Shown: positions 44,088-52,902 of the stretch, piece after piece | How positions within the stretch are numbered: the stretch's first letter is position 1 | Layout of the letters: every line of letters starts with the position of its first letter | Source of the DNA: Betaproteobacteria bacterium | GTDB lineage: Bacteria > Pseudomonadota > Gammaproteobacteria > Burkholderiales > SG8-39 | Assembly (NCBI GenBank): GCA_016234705.1 | Contig: JACRAS010000212.1 | Span: 1-64,000, forward strand | DNA: 64,000 nt | Direction: 5' to 3' | Position numbers and translations under genes: made by a program | Notes under the pieces: generated by a model | Told to the model about the DNA's origin: nothing | Seen by the model: only the letters and a program-made list of their open reading frames with translations | Database searches by the model: none

Positions 44088-45353
44088 TCAGGCAGCCTTT
44101 TTTCTTGCCTGCAGAACCTCGAGGAAGGCCTCCAGCCTGGTTTCTGTCTGGGCGTCTGAATAGTAGCTCGGATCCGTCGGATCGCCATCAATCACCACCC
44201 CGGGGATACCCAGCCTCTTTTCAATGGAGTTTATGATATCCATCTGCCCGATATCCATTGGCTGGCAAGTGCGGGAGGAATGCATTACCAGGCCGTTAAT
44301 GCGGTAGTCCTCACACAGCTTTTGAATCATGTCGGTCCGATATTCCACATTGCTGAAAACCATGGTTATATAGGCCAACTCTTCGGCAATAGCGTCTAGA
44401 GGATGATCCGGGTCAATCTTTTCGGGTTCATGGGAATAGAAGAAGCAGTGGGTGTATATCCCGGCAATCAGGTTCGCGCCCGCCGAACCAAGTTTTTCCG
44501 ACAGCCTTCCGACCTTGAACCAGATTGGGAGGTTATCCCAGTAGAGGCGGTATTTTTCATCCGGCACGGCCCCGATCTTGTTGGTCACTCTTTCTTCCAC
44601 CTCAGCCTTGAGCGCCTTGAAGTACTCCACCGACTCCGTCGTGCCCCGCCATACATGCATTGGCCCCAGGCAAATAAAATGATCAAAAATCGTCATGGGC
44701 GAGGGGGTTCTCTGGCTCAGCTTCATGCACTCCACGCGCAGCATCGCGGCCTCTCTTACCTTGACCATAATTTCCCTGAGGCGGTCGTAGTCAAAGGCAC
44801 GTCCGGTCATCTCCTCCAGGAAAACAATGAAGTCCTCTAGCTGCCGCTTTACATGGGCGACGCTTCTCTTAAAATCGGACATGCTCTTGGTAAATGGGAC
44901 GTCTATGACGAATCCGGGAACCTTTAAAGCGCGACGCTGAAAATCATAAGTGTTTGCCATCAGATGGCAGGAAGTGACGGCCAGCATAAAATCGGGCTTG
45001 GGAACCAACAGCTCCGGTCTCACTTGAGTGGTGTCTTTGCTCTCGGCCAGCATGTGCACGCCCTGAGTCAGCCTGGCGTAAGAACATATATCAGGCGAGT
45101 ACCCCACCCGATTGGACAATTCTTTCAGGTGCTCCTGCCCTTGCCGGGCCGCCAGGTAGGCCCCATAGCTTTCAAGGTGCTCAAACCTGATATCCATTGC
45201 CCGTAATAATTCAAAGGGTACCGGGCCATAGGTCCAGGCGACCGTCTTATCGTCTTCCCGGCCCCGCCGCAGTCCTTCGTAATAGCGCTTCATCAATCCC
45301 TTCACCTGGGTTGCGGTCTCAAGCCGCCGCACTAACCTCACTGGCTGCGTCAT
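44088..45353 (-). CDS. 2-hydroxyacyl-CoA dehydratase subunit (HgdB/HadB/FldB-like)
   Basis: A 421-residue subunit of the radical 2-hydroxyacyl-CoA dehydratase family. Candidate [4Fe-4S] cysteines are Cys90 (‘SPDICSYAR’), Cys129 (‘AVTSCH’) and one in ‘SSRTCQPMD’ near the C-terminus. The family eliminates water from 2-hydroxyacyl-CoA through a ketyl radical after activation by HgdC-type ATPases. It overlaps the second subunit gene by 4 bp, so the pair is translated together. Low GC content and clostridial-style sequence suggest acquisition from an anaerobic Firmicute. Confidence 0.88.
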   Translation of the reverse strand: MTQPVRLVRRLETATQVKGLMKRYYEGLRRGREDDKTVAWTYGPVPFELLRAMDIRFEHLESYGAYLAARQGQEHLKELSNRVGYSPDICSYARLTQGVHMLAESKDTTQVRPELLVPKPDFMLAVTSCHLMANTYDFQRRALKVPGFVIDVPFTKSMSDFKRSVAHVKRQLEDFIVFLEEMTGRAFDYDRLREIMVKVREAAMLRVECMKLSQRTPSPMTIFDHFICLGPMHVWRGTTESVEYFKALKAEVEERVTNKIGAVPDEKYRLYWDNLPIWFKVGRLSEKLGSAGANLIAGIYTHCFFYSHEPEKIDPDHPLDAIAEELAYITMVFSNVEYRTDMIQKLCEDYRINGLVMHSSRTCQPMDIGQMDIINSIEKRLGIPGVVIDGDPTDPSYYSDAQTETRLEAFLEVLQARKKAA

Positions 45354-46492
45354 TTTGCGTTCCTCCGTATCATTTCGATATAAGCCTGCACCCGCGTCTT
45401 CACCTGACCGACAGATGGCATTTCGTGCTCCGTTTCTATCATCATGTTGGGAATCCCAGCATCCTGCAGTTTTTCCACCAGATAAGGATAATACATGTCA
45501 TGGGGCTGGCAGAATTTGACAATTAAGAATATTACGCCCTGGGCTCGGCTGGTGTTAACCAGATTGACCAGATAGTCCCCCAAGTCGCTTCCCTGGTCAA
45601 ACCTGGTCGGACAGGGAATAGCCATATCCAGGTGACGGCTGGCGATTGCCTCCAAGGGATCACCGTCTACGCCGAGGTCAGAGGCAATATACCTTCCCCC
45701 GGCGTACAGGTCATCGTCAACCACAATGCAGCCCGCGTCCTCGATAAGATCCAGGATATCGCGCGAGGGAAACTCGCATAAACTTCCGGAAAGCACGATC
45801 TTAACCGCTCCGTTGAAAGGGGCCTCCTTTTTTCTGAGCCCGGACAGCAGTTCGGCCAGCAGCCTGCTGTGTTCTTCCTTGGGCATCACCATGCCGGCCA
45901 CAACAGTTGAACTGAGATCTGCGGCACCGATCAGCCCCGGTTTTTTCCTCCTCAGGTCACAAAGCTCCCGCAGCAGGGCGCGGTTCTCGTTAAAGACTTG
46001 AATGCTCCGGAGTAGGGAATCCCTTTCGATCTTGTTGCCGGAGAATTCCTCCAGGCTGGCTTTAAACCTGTCCAGTTCGTCTCTCAGGAACGGCCTTGAA
46101 GCCTTATTCTTTACGGCCAGCGGTAACAAAAGGTCAAAGTAATATATTTCCCGCATGCGCATTCTGGCCATGTTCGACAGGCCCCGGATAGCCAGGCAGA
46201 TGTCCGGTGACACCACACCGTCCAGAAACTTGAGCTTGTTTTCCTGGATCATATCCCCCAGGCTGCGGACGATCCCGCAAAAATAGCTCTGAACGTTGGC
46301 GGGGCCAAGGCTAATTTGCTCGTTGCTTTTTTGCAGTACCACGGGCAGCATCCCTGCTGCGTGGATAATTTCTTCGGGGACATACATCGGCAAACAGCCG
46401 ATGATTTTTTTCCCGTTTTGTTCTTTCCATTTCCTCAAATATCCATACGGCTGGTCGGCAATTTCTTTAAACCTGCTGAAGATTTGTTCCAT
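45350..46492 (-). CDS. 2-hydroxyacyl-CoA dehydratase second subunit (HadC/FldC-like)
   Basis: A 380-residue partner of the 421-residue subunit. It opens with the family pattern ‘KKIIGCLPMYVPEEIIHAAG’. Candidate cluster cysteines are Cys72 (‘SYFCGIVRSLGDM’), Cys99 (‘SPDICLAIRG’) and one in ‘VKFCQPHDM’. GGGAG precedes the ATG. The two-subunit size pattern also fits BcrB/BcrC of benzoyl-CoA reductase, but the single activase gene and the CoA-transferase and dehydrogenase neighbours favour dehydration of a 2-hydroxyacyl-CoA. Confidence 0.88.
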   Translation of the reverse strand: MEQIFSRFKEIADQPYGYLRKWKEQNGKKIIGCLPMYVPEEIIHAAGMLPVVLQKSNEQISLGPANVQSYFCGIVRSLGDMIQENKLKFLDGVVSPDICLAIRGLSNMARMRMREIYYFDLLLPLAVKNKASRPFLRDELDRFKASLEEFSGNKIERDSLLRSIQVFNENRALLRELCDLRRKKPGLIGAADLSSTVVAGMVMPKEEHSRLLAELLSGLRKKEAPFNGAVKIVLSGSLCEFPSRDILDLIEDAGCIVVDDDLYAGGRYIASDLGVDGDPLEAIASRHLDMAIPCPTRFDQGSDLGDYLVNLVNTSRAQGVIFLIVKFCQPHDMYYPYLVEKLQDAGIPNMMIETEHEMPSVGQVKTRVQAYIEMIRRNAK

Positions 46493-46532
46493 GTTCTCCC
46501 GCTTTCCTGTATTCTCAAACCATCATTCCGGT

Positions 46533-47690
46533 TCAGGAAAAAGCCCTGATCCCCGTTATCTCACGGCCCACTATGAGTTTCTGGATATCAATGGTCCCGT
46601 CGGGGAACGATAACACCCTTTCGTCACGGTAGTATTTTTCCACGGGGAATTCTTTGGTTATGCCAAATGCCCCGTGTACTTGAACCGCCAGACTGGTCAC
46701 CCGCAGAGCCGCCTCGCAAGCATAATACTTTGCCATCGAGGATTCAACGTCCGGCCTTTTTCCCTCGTCAAACATGGTTAAAGCCCGGTAGCACAATAAC
46801 TGGCTGCAATCTATCAGGGTACGCATTTCCACAAGCATATTCTGAACCAGTTGGAAGCTGGCAATCGGTTTGCCGAACTGATGCCGCTGCAGGGAATATT
46901 TTAGGGCGGCATCATAGGCCTTCTGGGCTAGCCGTATATTGCACAAACCGACAACCGGCCGCTGGCTCAGCCAGGTGCCCGTCAAAATGCGGTGGGCATG
47001 CCCTTTCGCCTCGTGAAAAATGTTTTCTTTCGGAACGCTTACATCTTCCAGAAAAACTTCACATATATGCGACTGCCGTATACCCATCAGGTCAAGATTC
47101 TTTACCACCACCGGGGATTCTTTCACGTCCACCAAAAAGGGGGTAATGATATTCCCGCCCTTTTCATCTTTTCCCATCGACGCCACGATCAATAAGTAGT
47201 CTGCTACCGACCCGGCCGACACCCATATTTTGGTTCCGTGCGGGGGTGGGGGGTCCCCTTTGAGCACCGCCCTGGTCCGAATTCCCCGCGGGTCGGAGCC
47301 TACATCCGGTTCGCTGGTCCCTGAAGCGGCAAATTTTTCACCATTCATGATTTTTGGAACGTATTTTCTTTTCATCTCCTCGGACCCGCCCATGCAGATC
47401 CTGAGGGCCACCACCTCCATGCACATGAGCAATTCAAATGCCTCATAGGGGATGGTTTCAGCCGCTATACCAAGACCCACTGCGCCCAACCCGCTGCCGC
47501 CGTATTCCGCCGGCACCCTGCTGCCATGAATTCCAAGCGGCAAAAGAGTCTCCCGGATCTTTACACAGGCATCCCTGGGCAGCGGCTGGTCCTCGGGATA
47601 AGACGCCAACAGCGGCTCGATTTTCTCCCTGACAATCCTTTCCAGGGCATTCTTAAACATTTTTTGCTCGTCGGTAAAATCAAAATTCAT
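46533..47690 (-). CDS. Acyl-CoA dehydrogenase, lower-GC cluster
   Basis: A 385-residue FAD-dependent acyl-CoA dehydrogenase. It shows ‘EPDVGSDPRG’, ‘FGKPIASFQLVQNML’ and ‘HGAFGITKEFPVEKYYRD’. Near the C-terminus, the usual catalytic ‘EGT’ is replaced by ‘FPDGT’, so the base may be aspartate or lie elsewhere. The start at 47690 (‘MNFDFTDEQ’) follows AAGGAG. In clostridial Had clusters a comparable dehydrogenase reduces the enoyl-CoA with an electron-transfer flavoprotein; no etf genes are in this window. It is the first gene of the leftward cluster. Confidence 0.9.
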   Translation of the reverse strand: MNFDFTDEQKMFKNALERIVREKIEPLLASYPEDQPLPRDACVKIRETLLPLGIHGSRVPAEYGGSGLGAVGLGIAAETIPYEAFELLMCMEVVALRICMGGSEEMKRKYVPKIMNGEKFAASGTSEPDVGSDPRGIRTRAVLKGDPPPPHGTKIWVSAGSVADYLLIVASMGKDEKGGNIITPFLVDVKESPVVVKNLDLMGIRQSHICEVFLEDVSVPKENIFHEAKGHAHRILTGTWLSQRPVVGLCNIRLAQKAYDAALKYSLQRHQFGKPIASFQLVQNMLVEMRTLIDCSQLLCYRALTMFDEGKRPDVESSMAKYYACEAALRVTSLAVQVHGAFGITKEFPVEKYYRDERVLSFPDGTIDIQKLIVGREITGIRAFS

Positions 47691-47794
47691 TTTTCCTGAC
47701 TCCTTCAAAATCCCGGGAACGCGATAATTTGACGGCACGACGGAGTTGACCAGTTCCGAGCGTAAGTAACGGTGAAACGAAAACGATGGGCGAA

Positions 47795-47827
47795 CCAGGC
47801 GAGGAGGGCTCCCCGCCTGGGTTTTTT
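47795..47827 (+). terminator. Orphan + strand terminator at right edge of imported cluster
   Basis: CCAGGCGAGG and CCCCGCCTGG form a stem with one mismatch around AGGGCT, followed by GTTTTTTG on the + strand. Both neighbouring genes are on the - strand, so no + strand gene explains it. It may be a leftover of a replaced gene or end a small transcript from 47.70-47.79 kb. Confidence 0.6.
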
Positions 47828-47828
47828 G

Positions 47829-48626
47829 TCAGCCGATCATGCTGTAGCCGCCGGACACCGACAGCACCTGCCCGGTGACGTGACCCGCCGCCTTCGCTGA
47901 AGACAGGAAAACGACCGCATTGGCAATATCCTGCGGCCGCCCAACCTTGCGCAGCGGCAGCGATTTGGCGATCCTTTCGAGCTGTTCGGGGGTGAACATG
48001 CTGCCGGCATCGACCCACATGCTGGTTGTGCCCACTTCTTCGATGGTGCTTGGGATCGTCACGCCCGGACAGACCACGTTGCAGCGGATGCCGTAGCGCC
48101 CGTTTTCCTTGGCAATCGTCTTCATGAAGCTGTTGACGGCTGCCTTGACACCGCCATACACCGCCTCGCGCGGCTCGCCTTGGCGGCTGGCGTCCGAGCT
48201 GATGGACACGATGGAGCCCGCGTTGCGTGGAATCATCAGATCAAGTGCGGTCTTGGTGCAGTTGAGAACGCCGACGTAGTTGATCGCGATGACCTTCTGC
48301 CAGAACTCGGGCTGCGTCTGCGTAAAGAACATCAACTTGTCCCAACCGACGTTGTTGACCAGCACATCGACGCTGCCGAGCTTGTCGACTGCGGTCTTGA
48401 ACATCGCCTGCACCTGGTCGAGCTGGGTGACGTCGGTCTTTACGACCTGCGCGGTGGCCGCACCGTTGCGCAACGCGAGTTCCGCCGTCTTTTTCGCTTG
48501 TTCGACATCGATGTCACCGATAGTGATGTTGGCGCCCTCGGCGGCGAAGCCGAGCACGATTGCACGGCCGATGTTCGAGCCGCCACCGGTGACGATGACC
48601 GATTTGCCTTTGAGATCGAGATCCAT
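47829..48626 (-). CDS. Short-chain dehydrogenase, BadH-like
   Basis: A 265-residue SDR with cofactor motif ‘TGGGSNIGRA’, ‘NNVGWD’, catalytic Ser in ‘SISSDASR’ and YxxxK in ‘AVYGGVKAAV’. The ‘NVGWDKLMFFTQT’ region and the C-terminus ‘GQVLSVSGGYSMIG’ resemble BadH, the 2-hydroxycyclohexanecarboxyl-CoA dehydrogenase of alicyclic acid degradation. The start at 48626 follows AAGGAG; a longer in-frame extension lacks homology. High GC content separates it from the preceding cluster. With a BadI-like and an AliA-like gene 27 kb away it hints at a scattered alicyclic pathway. Confidence 0.85.
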   Translation of the reverse strand: MDLDLKGKSVIVTGGGSNIGRAIVLGFAAEGANITIGDIDVEQAKKTAELALRNGAATAQVVKTDVTQLDQVQAMFKTAVDKLGSVDVLVNNVGWDKLMFFTQTQPEFWQKVIAINYVGVLNCTKTALDLMIPRNAGSIVSISSDASRQGEPREAVYGGVKAAVNSFMKTIAKENGRYGIRCNVVCPGVTIPSTIEEVGTTSMWVDAGSMFTPEQLERIAKSLPLRKVGRPQDIANAVVFLSSAKAAGHVTGQVLSVSGGYSMIG

Positions 48627-48861
48627 ATTGACTCCTTGTGGTTGAAATGCCGCATTATTGTATTGCCCCCAGTTTAATTGTCGAACGGTAGTTAGGCAAG
48701 GCGCCTGTTCAATCAGGCGCCTGTTCAATCAACTTTCTTTCGCTTGCATTGCGCGCCGGGGGCGGCGTACACTCTTGATCATGCAGGGGTATCAGGTGAT
48801 CCTTGCCTGAGCAGTTGCGAATTTCCTATCGTTCATCGTTAATCGCAAGGGAGGTCGGAAG

Positions 48862-50292
48862 ATGGCGAAGGGGATGATGGCTTCGACGGAGGCAAGAACA
48901 CGGCAGCGTCCGGTCACGCGCGAGCTCGCCAGCTTCGCCAGCAAACTTCGCTATGAGGAAGTCCAGCCGGAGGCCCGCAAGCGCGTTCTGCTGCTTACAC
49001 TTGACCAGATCGGCGCCGCCCTGGTGGCATCCACGCTCGACTACATCACCCTTGTGCGCGAGTACGCGCTGGAGGAATCGCCCGACGGTGCATCGACCGT
49101 CATCGGCAGCCAAAGAAAGCTGCGGCCCGAGTGGGCCGCTTTGAGCAACGCGACCGCAGGCCACGGGGTCGAAATAGATGACTACCACAATATCGCGCTA
49201 GCCCACCCGGGTTGTGTGGCTGTGCCGTCTGTCCTGGCGGTGGCGGAGCAGATTGACGCTCGGGGACACGAGACGATAGTGGCGCTCGCGCTCGGATTCG
49301 AGGCCATAATTCGGTTCGGTCTATCCGTCATGCCGTCGATGATCAAGGACCGTGGTTTTCACGAAACGTGCGTCATGGGCGTATTCGGTTCCGCGCTCGG
49401 CGCGGGACGCTTGCTCGGGCTCGACCCCGAAACGCTCGCCTCCGCCCTCGGCCTCGCCGCCAGCCACGCGTCCGGCACAACCGAATACACACAGTCAGGC
49501 GGCGAGGTCAAGCGGCTCCACGCGGGTCTGGCCGCGATGGGCGGCCTGCGCTCGCTGAGCCTGGCGCGCCGAGGATTCAGCGGCCCGCCCACGATCCTCG
49601 AAGGAAGTCGCGGCGTGTTCCAGGCGTTTTCCGACGATTATCGCGCCGACGCGATGGTCGAGGGACTCGGAAATCGTTGGGATTTCCTCACTACGGCGAT
49701 CAAGCCGTACTGCTGCTGCGGCCTTATCCATGCCCAGATCGACGCGGTGCGCGCCCTCATGGCCGAGGAAGGGCTGCGACCGGATGATGTGCTGGAAATG
49801 ATAGTGGGCACCGATTCGCTTTCGCTGGTCCATGTCAATCGCATCGGCGCTCGGCCGGCCGACATGAACAGTGCGCAATTCTCCTCGCATTTTTCTCTCG
49901 CGATGGCGCTCGTCATGGGGGGCAACGACTTCGCCCACTACGTCGCGGCCCAATCAGCGGGTTTCCGCGACCCGGCAGTCGTCCGCATTGCGGAAAAGAT
50001 CCGGCTCGAGCTGGACCCTGAAGCCGAAGCCGCCTTCCCGGAGCACTTCCTCGCTCGCGTACGGGTGAAGCGCCGGGACGGCTCGACCATCGAGCGAACG
50101 AGGCACGCGACCGGAACGCCGGATGCTCCGCTCACGGAGGCCGAGATTCGCGGCAAGTACCGTCGGATGGCCGGTGGAATCGTCGGGGACGCGACAGCCA
50201 ATGCAATCGAGCGGGCGATCGACGCTCTCGCCGACGATGCGCCGGCACGCGATGTGTTGCGCTCGTTGTCCACCGGAGCACGGCGAAGCTAA
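48862..50292 (+). CDS. MmgE/PrpD-family protein, high-GC paralogue
   Basis: A 476-residue MmgE/PrpD-fold protein with ‘AGHGVEIDDYHNIALAHPG’, ‘SGGEVKRLHAGLAAMGGLRS’ and ‘TAIKPYCCCGLIHAQIDA’. GGGAGG lies 8 bp ahead of the ATG. The family includes dehydratases, decarboxylases and epimerases of tricarboxylic or dicarboxylic acids. The TRAP transporter begins 325 bp downstream on the same strand and could import the substrate, which is inference. Confidence 0.88.
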   Translation: MAKGMMASTEARTRQRPVTRELASFASKLRYEEVQPEARKRVLLLTLDQIGAALVASTLDYITLVREYALEESPDGASTVIGSQRKLRPEWAALSNATAGHGVEIDDYHNIALAHPGCVAVPSVLAVAEQIDARGHETIVALALGFEAIIRFGLSVMPSMIKDRGFHETCVMGVFGSALGAGRLLGLDPETLASALGLAASHASGTTEYTQSGGEVKRLHAGLAAMGGLRSLSLARRGFSGPPTILEGSRGVFQAFSDDYRADAMVEGLGNRWDFLTTAIKPYCCCGLIHAQIDAVRALMAEEGLRPDDVLEMIVGTDSLSLVHVNRIGARPADMNSAQFSSHFSLAMALVMGGNDFAHYVAAQSAGFRDPAVVRIAEKIRLELDPEAEAAFPEHFLARVRVKRRDGSTIERTRHATGTPDAPLTEAEIRGKYRRMAGGIVGDATANAIERAIDALADDAPARDVLRSLSTGARRS

Positions 50293-50321
50293 GACGCGCG
50301 CGACCGGTTGGTAGATTCGGA

Positions 50322-50459
50322 TCAGCGGCCGGTGAAGTGCCGAGTCCGTTTCTTCAGGACCGCGCGCCGGCCCTCCTTTCGGTCCTGCGTCGAGAACGTT
50401 CGCGCGGCGCACTGCTCTTCGAGATGGAGCAGCGGACTCCAGTAGTGTCCCGACGTCGA
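50322..50459 (-). pseudogene. C-terminal remnant of an enoyl-CoA hydratase
   Basis: Read leftward to the stop at 50322-50324 this encodes ‘LLHLEEQCAARTFSTQDRKE’ and then ‘GRRAVLKKRTRHFTGR’. That is the usual crotonase C-terminus (‘…ARTF…D..EG…L.KR.P.F.G’). The catalytic core is absent. The fragment lies between the MmgE/PrpD gene and the TRAP operon. Confidence 0.65.
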
Positions 50460-50616
50460 TCGATTGTTCGCCGGCAACTTGAAACGGAATAAATAGTTCA
50501 TGCTATATTTCGCGATTCAAAATTAGAACCCGATTCGGGAAGATCAGCAACATAGTTGACAAATACGACTAGGTCTTCAAGCAGAAAGACCAACACGATA
50601 ATAGGAGGAACATTTG

Positions 50617-51222
50617 ATGAGATCATTGCTGCGGGTTTCAGGCCGGGCTTTATTTTGGCTTGAAAAATCTTTACTCAACGGCGCGGCTTTCGTCATGTTC
50701 GTCATCATGCTGCTTGTTGTCGTCGATGTGGCGCTGCGTTATCTGCTCAACAATCCGATCAAATGGTCTTACCCTCTCATCGGCAAATACCTGATGATCT
50801 ATGTGTTCTTCCTGGCTGTCGCCGACACTTTGCGCCGCAGCCAGCACATCATCATTGACTTTCTGGTAAGGGAGCTCGACATGCGCAAACGCAGCATTGC
50901 CGAGTTCCTGGGCTACGTACCGTCTCTGCTCGTCTTCGCTCTTATTTTTTGGCTCGGCGCCGAACATACCTGGACGCAATACGTCAACAACGATGTAAGA
51001 ATCGACAGTCTGGGATGGCCGATCTGGATTGGCAGCCTCGCTCTGCCGATCGGCATCGGCGCCATGCTGCTGCGTGTCCTGGTCAGGATGGGCGCACTCG
51101 CCGTGCGCAGCGTGGACCCTAAGGCCGACGTTACGCAGGCCTATGGCGAAGTCGACAATGAGGACATCATGGCGCTGTCCGAAGCAGATATGGCCGCAAC
51201 GGAAGCGAAGCAGCCATGCTGA
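50617..51222 (+). CDS. TRAP transporter small membrane subunit (DctQ-like)
   Basis: A 201-residue protein with four predicted helices. It has DctQ-type features such as ‘VVVDVALRYLLNNPIKWSYP’ and ‘RRSQHIIIDFLV’. AGGAGG lies 9 bp ahead of the ATG at 50617; a TTG three bases earlier is the alternative. It overlaps the large permease gene by 7 bp. With DctM it forms the membrane part of a sodium-driven, binding-protein-dependent carboxylate importer. Confidence 0.87.
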   Translation: MRSLLRVSGRALFWLEKSLLNGAAFVMFVIMLLVVVDVALRYLLNNPIKWSYPLIGKYLMIYVFFLAVADTLRRSQHIIIDFLVRELDMRKRSIAEFLGYVPSLLVFALIFWLGAEHTWTQYVNNDVRIDSLGWPIWIGSLALPIGIGAMLLRVLVRMGALAVRSVDPKADVTQAYGEVDNEDIMALSEADMAATEAKQPC

Positions 51223-52502
51223 CGATCTCGATTATCGCGCTGCTGCTGGTGCTGATGCTGTGCGGCATTCCGCTGGCGTTCGCGCTTGTAACCGCGGGCT
51301 CGGTGGGAATCTATATGATTGGCGGCGGCAACATGGTGCTCGGCATTCTGAAGAACACGCCGTTGTCGTCCGCCGGAGTCTATGAACTGCTAACCATTCC
51401 GATGTTCATGCTGATGGCGGAGCTCGTCATCCTGAGCGGCGTTGCCGCCAGCCTGTTTCGGGCGGCCACCGTCTGGGTCGGACGCGTTCCGGGTGGTCTG
51501 GGGGTCGCAACCGCGATGGCCGGCGCCGCGTTCGGGGCAATTTCCGGATCGAGCACGGCGGCCGCCGCGACCCTCTCGGCCACGACGCTCCCGTCGATGC
51601 TGAAAGCCGGCTACCCGCCGCGCATCGCCACGGGTGCGGTCGCGATCTCGGGTACTCTGGCCATGCTGATTCCACCTTCGGTCGTTATCGTGCTCTATGG
51701 CCTGATCGCGGATCAGAGCATCGGCGCGCTGCTGATTGCTGGCATCATCCCAGGTATTCTGGTGGCGCTCACCATTGCCGCCACCGTCGTGGTCCTGGTA
51801 CTGATGCACGCAAACAAGATCGAGACCCGCAGCTATACGCTGCGCGACAAGATCGCGTCGCTCAAAGTAGTCGGGCCGATGCTGGCGCTGTTCATGCTGG
51901 TGACCGGGGTGATTTATCTGGGTGTCGCCACGCCGACCGAGGCTGCCAGCCTGGGCGCCTTCGGGGCTTTGCTCCTGACCTGGTCCGAAGGCCGTCTGAC
52001 CTGGAAAGGGTTGAAGCTGGCGCTGACCCGGTCCGCGAACACGAGCTGCATGATCATGCTGATCCTGATGACGGCCAGCGTCTTCGGATATTTCTTTACC
52101 CTCACCGGCGTCACGCAGGACCTGGTGGCCTGGATTTCCACGCTTGAGATATCGCGTTGGACGGTGCTGGTGTTGATCCTGGCGATCTACATCGTACTCG
52201 GCTGCTTCCTCGACCAGATCTCGGTGCTGATTCTTACCGTGCCGATCAGCCTGCCGGTGGTGCTGTCGCTCGGATTTGATCCGATCTGGTTCGGCATCCT
52301 GGTCATCGTAACCGCCGAGCTCGGCATGGTGACGCCGCCAGTCGGCATGAATGCTTTTGTGGTCGCGCGCTACTCGGGATTTGCGTCCGAAGAAGTGTTC
52401 ATCGGCTTGTGGCCGCATATTATCGCCCACATCCTGATCCTGGCGGTGTTCGTGGCCTGGCCGCAGATCATCCTGTGGTTGCCGACAACTATGATGAAGT
52501 AA
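51216..52502 (+). CDS. TRAP transporter large permease (DctM-like)
   Basis: A 428-residue membrane protein with about twelve helices. Family motifs are ‘YELLTIPMFMLMAELV’, ‘GAAFGAISGSSTAAAATLSA’, ‘PPSVVIVLYGLIADQSIGAL’ and the C-terminal ‘ELGMVTPPVGMNAFVV’. It carries the substrate across the inner membrane after delivery by the DctP protein. Confidence 0.93.
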   Translation: MLTISIIALLLVLMLCGIPLAFALVTAGSVGIYMIGGGNMVLGILKNTPLSSAGVYELLTIPMFMLMAELVILSGVAASLFRAATVWVGRVPGGLGVATAMAGAAFGAISGSSTAAAATLSATTLPSMLKAGYPPRIATGAVAISGTLAMLIPPSVVIVLYGLIADQSIGALLIAGIIPGILVALTIAATVVVLVLMHANKIETRSYTLRDKIASLKVVGPMLALFMLVTGVIYLGVATPTEAASLGAFGALLLTWSEGRLTWKGLKLALTRSANTSCMIMLILMTASVFGYFFTLTGVTQDLVAWISTLEISRWTVLVLILAIYIVLGCFLDQISVLILTVPISLPVVLSLGFDPIWFGILVIVTAELGMVTPPVGMNAFVVARYSGFASEEVFIGLWPHIIAHILILAVFVAWPQIILWLPTTMMK

Positions 52503-52570
52503 TCCTTCGCGCCCGCGAGTCGCATCGAATGCGGGCGCAGAAACATGGATTCGCAACAGAGGAGAATGAG

Positions 52571-52774
52571 ATGGCCGAGGCCGCGGCAATGTTCGACAAG
52601 ATCCGGGATCCCCGCGTGGCGGCCACGCTCCCCGATGGCCCGTCGCTGCTGATGGGGCTGGACGAAATCAGCATGACGCAGGAATACGCAGCGCGGATCG
52701 CCGCCTTCCAGGCCGGCGTCGCCGCGCAAAGGCCATGGATCTACCAAAATGGATTTCGCCTCGGCGCCCGTTAG
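52571..52774 (+). CDS. Small hypothetical protein between TRAP genes
   Basis: A 67-residue frame with ATG at 52571 and AGAGGAGA 6 bp upstream. It reads ‘MFDKIRDPRVAATLPDGPSL’ and ‘GLDEISMTQEYAARIAAFQA’. No signal peptide, membrane helix or known domain was recognised. It lies between the TRAP permease and the binding-protein gene, where normally no gene occurs. It could be a true small protein or the start of a truncated larger one. Confidence 0.4.
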   Translation: MAEAAAMFDKIRDPRVAATLPDGPSLLMGLDEISMTQEYAARIAAFQAGVAAQRPWIYQNGFRLGAR

Positions 52775-52827
52775 AACGACGGGATGGTTTACGTCTGCCA
52801 AAACCTATTGCAATTAAGGAGGGGCAC

Positions 52828-52902
52828 ATGTCGCGCGACTTGATTGACAGCACCGACACTCGCGGCGAGATCTTGCACCGGGACACGTTGGTACCACCGT
52901 GA
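52828..52902 (+). CDS. Very short ORF ahead of DctP gene
   Basis: A 24-codon frame starts at an ATG preceded by the strong site AAGGAGGGG and reads ‘MSRDLIDSTDTRGEILHRDT’. It ends 63 bp before the binding-protein start. It may be a leader peptide, or the 5' remnant of a deleted gene that kept its ribosome site. Confidence 0.3.
   Translation: MSRDLIDSTDTRGEILHRDTLVPP

Noticed and set aside
42818-46492. Benzoyl-CoA reductase (BcrABCD-type) interpretation of the dehydratase island
   Set aside because: Only one ATPase-type subunit is present, whereas that enzyme needs two distinct ones. No ferredoxin or dienoyl-CoA hydratase genes accompany it.
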